Source: Sporopachydermia quercuum (Eukaryota > Ascomycota > Sporopachydermiomycetes > Sporopachydermiales > Sporopachydermiaceae). From it: a stretch of DNA of 64,000 nt. The translations under genes and the position numbers were made by a program. Location of the stretch: NCBI GenBank assembly GCA_001599295.1, contig BCGN01000012.1:1-64000 (forward strand), read 5' to 3'. This document shows positions 30,506 to 42,177 of this stretch, one piece after another (position 1 is the stretch's first letter; every line of letters begins with the position of its first letter). The notes beneath the pieces were generated by a model that was given only the letters and a program-made list of their open reading frames with translations, did not search any database and was not told where the DNA came from.

Positions 30506-32911
30506 TCAGATTCTGTCAAAGTCGTCCATATTCATTGCATCTCCAAGCAGAAAGTCTTCAGCATTATATGGATCATCGTTACTTAGATCGAAAGGTGAAT
30601 TAAGACCCANGTCTTCGTGCAGTAAGGAGGGTAATTGATCATCATTATTTATATCACTAATTACATCATCAGTGTTCAACCGCTTGTCTACTTCATCGTT
30701 TGCTCCTTCATCAGTAGCCCTTGGTTGTTCCTGTTCCTGTTCTTCATGTCGTTTTCTCTCCTTCTCTGCCAGTAGATCGATCTTCCTCTGTTTTCTTTCT
30801 TCCTCTTCCTTCTGAAGTTGTTCCTNTCTTAAGATTTCCAGTTTTCGGGCTTTCTCTTCTTCTTCCGCTAATAACCGTTGTTCCAATTCTTCTTTTTCCC
30901 TTAGGATTCTCAATGCTTCCTCTTCTTCTTTAAGTTTTCGTAGTCTTTCTGCCTCGATTGCCTCCATTATAACTGTCTTTCTTTCTTTCAAGATATTGGT
31001 AGCTCGTTCAACAGGATCTTCCTCACGTTTGTTGAAATCGTAAATAAACGGTCGATATCCCAATATTGTGCCTTCTGAAGTCTTACCCACGCACACATGT
31101 GATTTGACACTTTCTTTAGGTACTTCAACCAAGAAATTTGAACCATCTAAATCATTTGGTGTGACCCTCCTTCGTTTCTTAATACCGTTGACTGTCACAA
31201 CCGATGTCCTAACTCCTGATGGCGTATTAAGTTTACTGCTATTGCTATTGATGCCCCCATTGTTATTTTCGTATGGAGTAGCTGATTGATCGATACCAGA
31301 TAATCCCGCTTTGAAGCCGGCACCGGTAAGGTCCAGTGTACTGCTCTGCCCGTCTATTTCAACAAAAGTGGATTCTTTTAAACCGCTGACATCATCAAAA
31401 AATGCGTACCATGCTTGAGTTCTCAGTCTTCTAACATTATTGAGATAATTATTGAATTCAACGGTACCATGTTGTAATTCTCTTTCGTTGAGATCATCCT
31501 GTGACATGCTTTTCAGTAACTTGTACTTAAGCTTATGGGGAATGGCAGGCAACCCAGATATTGGATCGTACTCAATAGGTTTGTAGATATTGACATTTTC
31601 AAATAAAAGAGACTGCTCCTCGAAGTCTTCGGGGTCATTAGGAACAACTCTGTCAGTGTGGGAAACGATTGATTTATATTTGGGTCCAGGGCCATCAAAA
31701 TCAAACGCACCATGGATTCCAGCTCCAGCCATATATTCACTCACCGTCGATGAAGGCATGCCTAAAAACTGTGTAGAAGCTCCTGTACTTGGGGACGACA
31801 TGCTGCTACCATTTGAGCCTCTGTCCAGTTTATCGGACCTTGTATGACGATGGGAATATTCGAATCCTGCACTCTGACCTGAAAGATTATGTGATCCATG
31901 ACCAGCGACATGAGAAGAATGGGTGTTCTGCTGAACAGATGCNACAATATTAGCATTAAGTTGTGAATCTGGAATAGGGTTCTGAGAATGAACTGTGGGT
32001 AGAAACTTCTTCTCTGTGAAAACTGGTTCACCGTAGACAAAGCCTTGCTCACGAGCAACTTTTTCCCAGTAATCGTCAATAACTCCTCTACCGTTTAAGA
32101 CGACTTTTGATCCAAATAGTACATATACACTTCTTGCAGATAGAATCGCGATTTGTCTTGACCTAAAGGCGCTGGCTAGCAATCCTTCGCGGATTAGAAA
32201 TTGTTTTTCTTTCTCATTAGCTAGAAGTTTCAATAATGATCTATTCTTATGAAACAAAAGATAACTATCACGATACCCAACTTCTTTAGCACACTCTGTA
32301 GCCATCATGAAGAGTTTTGGTATACGTTTTATGGCACCATCAGAACTTTTTTTAATATTAAATCTTCCAGGCAAAGTAAACACATTGAATCTGTACCTTC
32401 TTCCCCCTCTTAAAAACCCTTCATCTGTCACTTTTTTCTCACCAGCTGGGTCGCGGTTTATTTGAACAAACTCGTCTCTGGTTTCGGTCAATTGGCCAGA
32501 AGTGAATGGTGGAATCTCCAGTATTTGAGGGCTCAATGCAAATCGTTTACTGGATGACGAATTCAGAAAACTAGCAGGATCTGGGCGATAAACCACTGGT
32601 TCAGTTGGGTACTCGATTTCTTCATTTTCCACCGATTCTTCGTTTTTGGAAGATTTTACTTTGGTTTCCGATAATTCTATCTGCTTCCTCCGATTATTGT
32701 CTGGTGCAATTGGGGAGTTCCTTTTCACGGACTCGAAATCTGCTTCGCCGAGTGGAACAGCACTTTCTTCTTTCACCTTTGGATCGTTCTCTATGTGTAA
32801 GNCATTCTCTGCTGACTGGGCATTTACAGACTGATTTTCATATTTAGTACCAGTCTTTGGTGATGTGGACACCCCTGTGATGGGGTCTACTATTGCTCTC
32901 ATATTGACCAT
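30506..32911 (-). CDS. Rsc7/Swp82-family chromatin-remodelling complex subunit
   Basis: An 801-residue protein. Residues ~160-300 match the CRC-subunit domain shared by Rsc7 (Npl6) of RSC and Swp82 of SWI/SNF: GFLRGGRRYRFNVFTLPGR, LFMMATECAKEVGYRDSYL, FLIREGLLASAFRSRQIAIL, ARSVYVLFGSKVVLNGRGVIDDYW. These proteins help assemble and target ATP-dependent nucleosome remodellers. The first ~150 residues are charged and disordered. After the domain come a low-complexity Ser/Gly/His stretch and a second conserved-looking stretch (residues ~410-500, with GLPAIPHKLKYKLLKSM). Then follow a Glu/Arg/Lys-rich coiled coil (~655-740) and an acidic end. It is longer than either yeast paralogue (435 and ~620 residues), so assignment to RSC or SWI/SNF is open. 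An in-frame stop lies directly before the ATG. Three codons contain N. Confidence 0.85.
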   Translation of the reverse strand: MVNMRAIVDPITGVSTSPKTGTKYENQSVNAQSAENXLHIENDPKVKEESAVPLGEADFESVKRNSPIAPDNNRRKQIELSETKVKSSKNEESVENEEIEYPTEPVVYRPDPASFLNSSSSKRFALSPQILEIPPFTSGQLTETRDEFVQINRDPAGEKKVTDEGFLRGGRRYRFNVFTLPGRFNIKKSSDGAIKRIPKLFMMATECAKEVGYRDSYLLFHKNRSLLKLLANEKEKQFLIREGLLASAFRSRQIAILSARSVYVLFGSKVVLNGRGVIDDYWEKVAREQGFVYGEPVFTEKKFLPTVHSQNPIPDSQLNANIXASVQQNTHSSHVAGHGSHNLSGQSAGFEYSHRHTRSDKLDRGSNGSSMSSPSTGASTQFLGMPSSTVSEYMAGAGIHGAFDFDGPGPKYKSIVSHTDRVVPNDPEDFEEQSLLFENVNIYKPIEYDPISGLPAIPHKLKYKLLKSMSQDDLNERELQHGTVEFNNYLNNVRRLRTQAWYAFFDDVSGLKESTFVEIDGQSSTLDLTGAGFKAGLSGIDQSATPYENNNGGINSNSSKLNTPSGVRTSVVTVNGIKKRRRVTPNDLDGSNFLVEVPKESVKSHVCVGKTSEGTILGYRPFIYDFNKREEDPVERATNILKERKTVIMEAIEAERLRKLKEEEEALRILREKEELEQRLLAEEEEKARKLEILRXEQLQKEEEERKQRKIDLLAEKERKRHEEQEQEQPRATDEGANDEVDKRLNTDDVISDINNDDQLPSLLHEDXGLNSPFDLSNDDPYNAEDFLLGDAMNMDDFDRI

Positions 32912-34325
32912 TTAGTGCAACAGAATGGCATTCGTGAATGGTGNCACTAAGATCGCAATTACTCTCATACAACCTAATCAGGTAATTTCCGGTGGGAGAG
33001 CTCTAAGATTTATTCGACTCTGAAGTTGATTCCTGTTTCTTGTTGAAATAATCAATCAAACACGATGTATCGATAGAGTAAATCTGTGTATATACTATAA
33101 TAATGTTACGTTCATAGTGGATTTCAGTATGATCGGGTGGGTAATACTTGATAATGTAGAGGGGGGTTATTCAGGCAATTACAGACTAATTTTGTATTAC
33201 GTGATCTGAAGTAGATTAGTCATCTGACCATTGCTCTTTCCATGAAAAATGCAACAACGATCACCATAGCGAAATATTTTTTGCAATTGAAATCATCATN
33301 AGCTGTATTTCTTATAATGATGTAACTCAAAGTAATTGAAAGTAACTGGAACCTATTCATCATTAATGTTATGAAGAATATCTTAACTCTCAGTCTCCTA
33401 AGGGCTGATCAGGCTTTCTTGATATTTCAATTGAGTTATAGTTCATGCACTTTGCTTATTAGGTTTCGAAACCTCGTACACGAGTTCTGATGAAAGAATC
33501 TAACTGCCTACTAAAACTTGTAGAACAAATCTCAATTTGNCAGATCGAACTTATCATACTTAATGTAAAAATATTATGTGATAATATAGTGCTANAAAAA
33601 GCACTTGCAGTTTATNGTATTGGAATCCAAATCAAGAATAAACATTNTTTATGCATCCCGAGGTAACGTTTAGATTCAAGCATCATAAATGTCTCCAACA
33701 ATCTCAAAATGAAAATATCTTCGTATTTTGTGTAATCTCTGAAACAAATGTCCGTAAGCATTTCAACGCAACGATTCAAGCATTTCCATCCAAAACTTGT
33801 CATCATATGCTAATGACTGATTAAGTTTATTCCACCAATTTTGTAATTCGTAAAAGTTAAGTTACGAGCAACATAACGTGACTATTAAGTGGATTAAGTC
33901 TATTGTATAATGTCGTGCATTATATTATGTGTAGTATCGTTGATAGGGATCATATAGGAAAGACATACTTTTCTAATTGATTTGGACATGGTCATCCTTC
34001 AGATCACAAGTGACAGGTCCTTTTTTCCAACTATTATGTTGAACTAAAAGTTAACGTTTAGTTAATTGATGTGAATGATATTCCAGTACAGTAGAAGCAT
34101 AAAGAATGGAAGAAAAGACATCTGATAATTTTGGCTTCTAATAGTTTCCATTGTTCTTAATAACTCTATATACATTATTGGGGAGTGAATGATGCAATAT
34201 AAGCAAAAGCCCGTTTCATTACCTTGACATTCTAATTCATGTGAATATNCCTTTGTTCTTTAAATTTTCCTATACATGTGACTTAGATATTTCCAGTTCA
34301 TAATAGAACAGTTTGTACCAGAAAG

Positions 34326-34355
34326 GTTGTGAAATAAGCTAGCTTATTTCACAAC
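34326..34355. repeat. 30-bp perfect palindrome
   Basis: Half-site GTTGTGAAATAAGCT (34326-34340) is followed without spacer by its exact reverse complement (34341-34355), with AGCTAGCT at the centre. It lies in non-coding DNA about 1.4 kb upstream of the Rsc7-like start. Arms this long are not expected by chance in 64 kb. No known function. Confidence 0.9.
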
Positions 34356-35286
34356 TAAGACTAAATAATTTTCTTGGATAGGAAACAGAACCATCGAAGC
34401 TAACCTTTACGTTCTACGTTCTACAAAAATTACACGAAGGCAAGATCTATTATTTCCCTGATTTTTACCTTTTTGGTACCGTCAAAACTGTTAGATTAAA
34501 GAGAACATGAATCAACCTGATGAGGCTGTACTTTGGGTGTGATTTATAACGTTTGATTCCTTTTGNCCTGCCGAATGTGTCAGGATTATTCTTTTATTCT
34601 ATGTGGCAGTTAGATAGATGCTTTACAATTTTTTAATACTTATTGGAAATGGTTACATTCACTTAGGTGAAAGGCATGACTCAGTAGAAATTCTACTCTT
34701 TTCAACTGATCATTATGCCATAATGATAGGAATATAGAATTACATTGATGTTACTTAATCTCAGCAAGGCTACGCTCAACTGAAGAGGCATACATAGATT
34801 TCCTATCAGATAGAAATACATGTGATCGCTTTTGTTGTAGTTCCGAACTGAATCACATTCATGCAAGTTCTACTTATTGACAAACCCCTCAACGATTAAT
34901 TCGACGTGCCTCAAAGAACCTAACTGGCTCTAGTTTGAATCAAGTATGAAGGTTATTTGAATTTGAACTAAAGCTTAAATGACTAAACTTCACCTTNTTT
35001 TCTGAATTGGGAATGAAGCTCATTTTTTAGTTTGTATTTCCGAGTGATCGACCATCTTGGTTTCGTCGTTTAACTTTATAAAAGCAACTGTAAAGTTTGG
35101 GACTACTCTCATGTATCCAATAGTTTCCACTAGAAGCAAGTAAAGTTGTGGTGATTTCACGTAAAATACCTACAATTAGAAACTGCTTGTTACAGTTCTT
35201 GAAAGTTAAACCAAAGTATGAATCTTACTCTGGTATAAATTCGACAAAATACTCCTTCATGGTGATATTAATATTNGCATACTATA

Positions 35287-35400
35287 GTTTGATTTTCAAT
35301 TTTCAATTTCAATTTCATTATTATTCTATATTCTAATGATTTATATTTTATATAATAATAAAAAAAATTCATATTATTTATACAATTTATAATACAGAAT
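35287..35400. other. Extreme AT-rich block with ARS-consensus match
   Basis: Imperfect TTTCAA repeats run into a nearly pure A/T tract. ATTTATATTTT (35339-35349) matches the S. cerevisiae origin 11-mer WTTTAYRTTTW exactly. Origin rules in this lineage are unknown, so this is only a candidate replication origin. Confidence 0.2.
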
Positions 35401-36257
35401 CTGAAAATTTTAAACAGATATTATTAGATATTGTCAGATCCATCAAGTTTTGAGTAGAGTGAACGATCTTCATCTCGAACTATTAGTTTTGTTTATTTAA
35501 GTGCAAAACTTTCATTATCTGAATAAATCAACATTTGTTTTTCCCTAGTATTGTAAACCTTAATAAAACTCTAATTTGACTGGCTAAATAATAATCGTCT
35601 TTCAACTTCAAACAGATTAGGGAGTACTTTGAACTAATTACTATTCAGTATACAAATCTCTCAACGCTAACAACTTACGGCGTCCATCTCTTGGCAATTT
35701 CCACTTACATTACGAAATAGATTTCACTTGATAGTGTCCGATCTAATTCCACTGAAAATATCATCTATATGGTATACTCATCTGTGCGTATCACAACGTC
35801 TTAAAAACGAGATCTAGATCTATCCTTCATATATGGAGTCTTGTAGTTGTGAAAAGTTATCTGTATAAATTATTAAACACTTAGTATACAGTTGAAAGAA
35901 ATAGTTATAGATCGATCGCAAGAAGCCATATTTTATTCGCTTCAGTTCTCTTGGGACATATCTCACGAGTCATTACTTGAAACATTTGTGCATTGACATT
36001 ATTATTGCCATTGGTTCAAGAAAGCAAATGTATCTTCTCGAGTCAGTGCTGTATCAAATCAAATAGACACTTTAGCTGAGTTCAGGAGAAAAGCTGCGTT
36101 TCGTATATATATATTTTATTATTAATAAGACAACTTTATAGTATAAATTAACTATTAGTTGTGGAAACTGAATAGTTAGCGCTGTGAAATTTCAAACCTT
36201 GCTGTTCATTTGAAGAATCCTCTAAATTACTTGAAGATGTGAGAGCCTGTGCTCGCT

Positions 36258-37436
36258 CTAGCTGTAGGTCAATTGATATGTCTCAGTCTCTTCTTCGGGA
36301 ATCTCATCCATACATGCCCAACCATCCTCAGAAACAACATAAGCCAGAGAGCTACCTAATAAAGACACGTTTTCCGCATTGCCAAACATTTCCTTGAACT
36401 TCTTTTGACATTCTCCGGCCGTTATTCTTTTATCAACTTGAGCTGACAAAAGGTTTGATATGAACTTCCATTTTTGTCGTTCTCCTAATTCTAGAAGATC
36501 TTTCAAGAAATCAATATCTCTTAATGTCCATTCGTTGAAACATCGAGGGACTGGAACCACAGAATTGGCTGGATTGTCAACTTCGCTCAAGTATTTATTT
36601 GCTCTCTCGCTTGCGGATCGCGGATCAGTTAGTACTGAGTTATTAGACATTTGCTGTTGATCTTGTTGTTGTTGCTGCAATTGTTTTATTAGCCTATACC
36701 TATCAGATACAGACTGTTCTGTAAACCTTTGAGTGAAACTACTCGACTCATAATTCAGCAAGGCCGTCACTTCCGCTACTGTTTTACCAGAGTCTATCGA
36801 TTGGATTATTAACATATCTTGTTGTTTAGTGAATGTCGGTCTTTGAACACTTGTCGTAAAATTATTCGAGGAGACATTGTAAATATTGGATTGAGCAGTT
36901 GTATATGTCGATGGACTATAATTAGTTATTGATGAGTGCAAATTGTGAATTGCATTACTACTGCTTGTTGGTTCGCTGGAATTCTGATACGAATACGATG
37001 TGTTACTTGTGTTGTTATTGTTGATATTAGTAGGAATTGAGGACCTGACTTGCTGATTATAGGTGTTCTCAGATGTTGTGATAAAACCTGGTTGTTGGTA
37101 GTTCGAGATATTACTATAGACTGTGTTATTTGGTGGTGGTTTTGTATTGTATTGTAGATTCACATCTTGATATCCGCTTTGGATATACTGAGATGGTGGA
37201 ACATTTGGTATATGGTTTGAACTGCTCACATTAGGATTTTGGGCAGAACCTGAGTTGGTGTTTCCGTATGAATAGGAATAAGGATATGAATAAGAATACG
37301 GTGTAGAATAAGGCATTTCTTCGTATAATCCGTTAATCTCAGAACTAGACAAACCGTTATTATTATTCCCTGTAGATATGCTATTAAGTCTCGGTAGCTT
37401 ACTGCTCATTTCTGAAACGAACTTTCCCACCACCAT
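36258..37436 (-). CDS. SANT/Myb-like domain protein
   Basis: A 392-residue protein, not assigned to a named family. Residues ~1-195 are low complexity (Tyr/Ser/Pro repeats near 45-60, then Asn/Ser/Tyr/Gln-rich). Two helix-turn-helix-like segments follow: FTKQQDMLIIQSIDSGKTVAEV (~205-250, then a Gln-rich helix) and WTLRDIDFLKDLLELGERQKW (~300-350), which looks like a SANT/Myb repeat and ends FKEMFG. This suggests a nuclear DNA- or chromatin-binding role. The start ATG directly follows TATCAG, so it may sit at an intron acceptor; a second Met (MSSKLPRLNS) lies nine residues later. The stop is odd: a neighbouring frame continues for 44 more residues with similar composition. Confidence 0.7.
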   Translation of the reverse strand: MVVGKFVSEMSSKLPRLNSISTGNNNNGLSSSEINGLYEEMPYSTPYSYSYPYSYSYGNTNSGSAQNPNVSSSNHIPNVPPSQYIQSGYQDVNLQYNTKPPPNNTVYSNISNYQQPGFITTSENTYNQQVRSSIPTNINNNNTSNTSYSYQNSSEPTSSSNAIHNLHSSITNYSPSTYTTAQSNIYNVSSNNFTTSVQRPTFTKQQDMLIIQSIDSGKTVAEVTALLNYESSSFTQRFTEQSVSDRYRLIKQLQQQQQDQQQMSNNSVLTDPRSASERANKYLSEVDNPANSVVPVPRCFNEWTLRDIDFLKDLLELGERQKWKFISNLLSAQVDKRITAGECQKKFKEMFGNAENVSLLGSSLAYVVSEDGWACMDEIPEEETETYQLTYS

Positions 37437-40400
37437 CTGATATCAAAAAGGAGCCTTAAAGAACTGGAAACAAAGAAAGAAAATATAAGAAAGCAAACAC
37501 CGCCACTACCAATTTGTTAGTTCGATCTTAGTAATCTTCTCTCTGATAATGTCAATTTGAAATGAGCGAATTGTTTTGAATGATTCAGATAGTTCCAAAT
37601 ACTAACACTTGTCATTTATTTGCAATGCCCACAACAAAATAGTGCCTCTTTTGATCAACACGCAATCTCAGATAAAACAAGAATCTATAATAACGCTGCG
37701 AATTGTTCACAACAGTTTTCTGTAAATCTCTGATGTTTATCAAACCATCAAACACTTTGTCAATGAAAACCAATGATTCAATGAAAGTTTCCGTAAATAG
37801 AAACTGTTTTACATTAGATCGCTTATGGATGGATATAGGAAATAAAGATACAGCATATTTGACGTGCCAAAAATTGTAAAACAAAAGAAGAATGTGGAGA
37901 ATGCAAAATAAAGATCAATGATATTCAGATGGTAGAAGAGCAATTTTCTATGTAAACAACCTAAGGAGTGAAAGAATAGAGAGAAGGAAAATCTGGACAT
38001 GGACAAGTTAAACTCATAAACTGAAATGAAAATTTTCTGCAAGCAAACTTTAATTATCAAACTTTAAAAGTTAAAGGTTTTGTATATACTTTAAAAACTC
38101 AGAAAAAGGCAGGAAGGATGGTAGGGGATTACGGGAGGTAGAGTTTGTTTCGGAAACTGATGTAGGCTAGTAGCTCGAAATTATAAGAAATGTTACTTCC
38201 TTTTTGTTATATTATAGCTGTTGTTGCTAGAATGGTTGTAGTAAACAAGTTGGGGAAGTGGTGTTTGAAAAATGGCATAGAAATAAAGTTATAATATAGT
38301 CCATGAAGGCGTGGTTTAAACTATATGTACAAAGCTTCATTTAACTTTCAGAAAATCAACGTTATTAGTGAAATGATTAACCTAACTGTGGACGAACGAT
38401 AAGTTCAAGTGAGTTTGTCTGCAAGTAAAGGAATTAGGACGTGTGATCATATTAAAGTTATGACTTATGTGAATGAGTGAAAGATAGAATCGGGCATTGG
38501 GGAAAGCATTTTTATACCTATATTTTGATCTTGACTGCAAAGAATCAAATCCAATTTCATAATTATTTTTAGAAGCATTGTGGAACTCAAGATGTCTCTT
38601 AAGACATACTCAAAACTATCAAACGCCATGTTTGGTCTTTATTTTTCTAGTCCATAATGTGCACAGAATGTTTCTGATCAGCTTTAAGTGGAGTAAACCA
38701 TAATTACTATAGCTGAAAACTTAAAGTACAATTCACATTTATTTTTGAAAATGAACAATTGGACCAGGCAAAGTGCCAAAGCGGAAAATGGGGAAAGAGA
38801 ATGGACAGTTGAGTCCAATTCATAAATTTTATAGTTCATACTACCTTTGCTAGCTGAAAGCAATATCTTATCGCTAGGAATAAACTCCGCAATTTAGGCT
38901 CCTTCATAGCACCAAAAGTTCAAGCAGTTGGATTGGTTATTGATTTATCCAAATTGATGGTGCTCCCACGACAAGTCAAGCCAAAGCCTTTTGACTTATA
39001 TACCAAACATGCATATACTCTCAATTTATTTTAATAATTTTTACGACTATTCAAGAACGTAGACACGTATTTCCATTACCTTACTTCAAATAATTCATAC
39101 CAACAGAAACGTTTAGTCTAGTGGTTCAACTGTTCTTTAACGAAAATTTGTGTAGTTACACTTTCCACCTGATAGGTTTCCGATCGGTTATAAAATTCAC
39201 GAAGATTTGCATTTGAAAAAAAGGGTTATATACCTAGATTTAGAGTTTGAACAGTGTTTCAAATTTAAGTTCCATGTCAAACTTATGAAAGTATGTAATC
39301 TCGTTTAGTTTAGTTGAAATCTAATTTCAATGCATCAAAGCGGAACTTTAAATTCAGGGCAAGATTGGTTCTGGTTGTTTGTACTGTTCCGACTTGAACT
39401 TTAGTTAATCTGACAGTTGCTACAAGCTTCGGAAAGGAAACAAAACAATATTGACTGTCAAAATGAAATAAATCTGCCGTTAACCTCCAGTTTAAGATAA
39501 GAAATTAATCCCCCCCACTTTTATCTTTTTTGGAAAGGTTTGCTATCCCAATCTATTCAGATTAGTGAAAGTGCAGTTATTTCCATTCTTATAGGCTATA
39601 AATTGGTATCATAGGTTCGAAAGCATAATTTCGAGATAGATAGTGAAAACAGGATAGCAATTGAAACACTCTTATTTTATTTCTACATTTTAATTCTTCT
39701 TTAACTGTTCTGAATTGCATTTTTCGATAGAAAAGAGTGATTTGTAATTGTAAAATGAGATTTTATCTATTATTATATGAATTGCTACATCTTTTACACT
39801 TGTTTACGAATCAAAGAAGAGTAAGGTTAAGCACAGCAAGCTACAGCCAGCAGCTTGGAAAAGAAGCTGAAAGTATCCATATCTCTCAATTGAGTTTCAC
39901 CTTAAGCTTACTATGCTCCTGGATATCATATAGAACAGACTTTACATACTTGTAAGGATCTCCTTACTAGCTCTTCTAGTCGATATAAATTTATTCACTG
40001 AAGACAACAAAAAGTCAACAAACTGTAACCTGATGAACAACACAATTTCTACAGTACCAGTACCAGTGCTTTACAAGTCATAATAATCTCTTTCGAGGAT
40101 GAGTGTTATCGACGTTTCTTGGAATTATCCGTGCTGAATCTTCTGTTTGTATCTTATAAACACTGCAACTGTCTAATCAGTGTAAACGATCTTCCAATTT
40201 TATGGAGCAACATAGATAGTAATGAAACGAAACCCTATTCTACCTGAGATTATGTTAGCGCTTTCTAGAACAAATATTTTGACAGAATAAACCTTCTAGA
40301 TTGTCGAAACAAAGTACTCATTTTAAATTAACTTAAACAAAAACACAAACAAACCTGAAATGGAAACTTGATACTTNATGTTTTATTGAGAATTCATTAT

Positions 40401-41464
40401 TTCCATAGATTTTTACCTTGCTCAAAGAATTTAAGTAATGTTTCTCGAAATACCACCTCAATTAATTTACCAATAGTAAATTTATCTATTGAACATAAAC
40501 GTCTGTTTTCCTTTATATACTTCTTTAACGGCAGATTCCCGGCCCGGTATATATTGGTGAGAAACACACTTTACGAAGCACGTCTAAACTAAAAAAAGAT
40601 GCCTTTAGAACCAATCCTCGATGAAACGATATATTCGCATGTTAAGTGGCTGCTCCTACCTAAAAAACTCGCTTCACATTTGTCCTAACAAACAGTTAAG
40701 AAAATCACACCTAAGAGCTCACAGGACAAAGTCACATATTCTCCCTTTTTGCTAGTTTTCCGAGCCACTAAGATAGGAAAAAATGGAAGGGAGTGTTTAA
40801 ATACCAATATATCAAGAATATCAATGGTAATGAAAAGAAGTTTACTCGTATTCAGTCCAGTCATCAAACAACTCTTGAATTAACAATTGACCACCTGAGC
40901 AGCACATAATCTAGAATATAAAGTTCGGAGTTTTGATTCATTTACTTCATTGGGATAAACGTAAATTTGATGAGCTGATATTTCAAATTTCTCCATGTTA
41001 TAAAGTATTAAGTATACCATGAATAGACTCTAAACGACTTCCTTTCTGGTATAAAGTTTAAACCTCTGAGAACTTTANTGATCAAAATAGGTTTTTTTAC
41101 GGAATATATTGACACTCTTATTTGAAACTTAAGTTCTAAGGAGTTGGCTTCTTTGAAGATCGCTATCTTTCATGAATTTTCATGAGCGCTCACTCATTAT
41201 TATTTTCATCATTAATATGCAAGTTTCATGATTGCAAGCTTACTTGTAATGATTAGTCTTTCCTGCTTTCTAGTTTTCAGGGTTGAAGAAAAGTAACTGT
41301 TCATTGCCATACGTTCGCACTTAATGTTGATAATTTTATTTCCAGGGCAAAAGAAATATATTGGACTGAGAAAAAGTAGCATTCATTGAAGTTCCAAATA
41401 TTTTGTGGGAAAGACCTACCTGATCTAATATTTATATGTTATTGCTGTTTTTTAATGTAGTATA

Positions 41465-41503
41465 GTTTCCTGATTGAAATAATAATCAGGAAAATCAGGA
41501 AAC
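41465..41503. repeat. Hairpin with a duplicated 3' arm
   Basis: TTTCCTGATT (41466-41475) pairs exactly with AATCAGGAAA (41484-41493) across an 8-base loop. GTTTCCTGAT (41465-41474) also pairs exactly with ATCAGGAAAC (41494-41503). Two alternative 10-bp stems share one left arm. Confidence 0.7.
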
Positions 41504-42153
41504 CAGCCAATAAGTGTCAATACTGGGACCATAGAATATGGAAGAGAAACTCCTCAGGTAGTATGGCAGATTCAAAACAACAATAATTTCTTATTTTAAT
41601 ATTGATCCAATGTAGGTTTTCTCAATAATTCTAGTTTTAANTTCTTTCTTTAATTTTTTTTCTCTTCCAAAAAAGTTTTCCGTTCTTTTTTTTCTTCTTT
41701 TGGTTGATTGAGTAGTCGAAGTAGAAAGCAATAGATCAAAAACTTCACCATATATATATGACTCATCATCCTTACGATTCTACTAGAAGGAACAATAGGA
41801 AAACCAACGTGATTACAATTGCTGCTTGTTCATTGTCAAGTAGGAAATAAAGCTACAAACAGATTATTACCGGTAAACAGCTTGTGCCTTTCCATTCAAC
41901 ATTGAACTTAGCCACCGAAATTAATTCTTATGGGATTCCAACCAATATTGAAACATATATCCCATAACCTTCCTTTTCAACAGAATCATGATATCCTTAG
42001 AAAAATTGGAAACAACATAAGAAAGAGGTTACTTATTGCAGAAAATAACTTACTTCTCTTCTATGGCAAATTCCAAAAAATAGAATCTCTTTTCTTTAGA
42101 AAATACACAGAGCGCGTGAACCCTCAATTCAATTAAATAATTCTATTGAGATT

Positions 42154-42177
42154 CGGGGATTTGGGGATTTGGGTTCG
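42154..42177. repeat. G-rich GGGGATTT tandem repeat
   Basis: Two copies of GGGGATTT followed by GGGTTCG. It has three G runs on the plus strand, one short of a simple G-quadruplex. It resembles no telomere repeat that I can name with confidence. Confidence 0.6.

Larger units (their letters stand above)
32912..36257. other. Long gene-poor region between the Rsc7-like and SANT genes
   Basis: About 3.3 kb, very AT-rich, with several Ns. It contains a 30-bp perfect palindrome (34326-34355) and an extreme AT block with an ARS-like 11-mer (35339-35349). The open frames seen are short and non-conserved. The last part (36148-36257) may be translated in another frame as the tail of the SANT protein. 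Confidence 0.5.

Noticed and set aside
37600-37606. TACTAAC on the plus strand in the 6.4-kb gap
   Set aside because: No open plus-strand exon on either side and no convincing donor.
37612-38060. Two overlapping minus-strand frames (90 and 83 codons) upstream of the SANT gene
   Set aside because: Phe/Leu/Tyr-rich, no family match, and no donor that joins them to the SANT exon; length is within chance.
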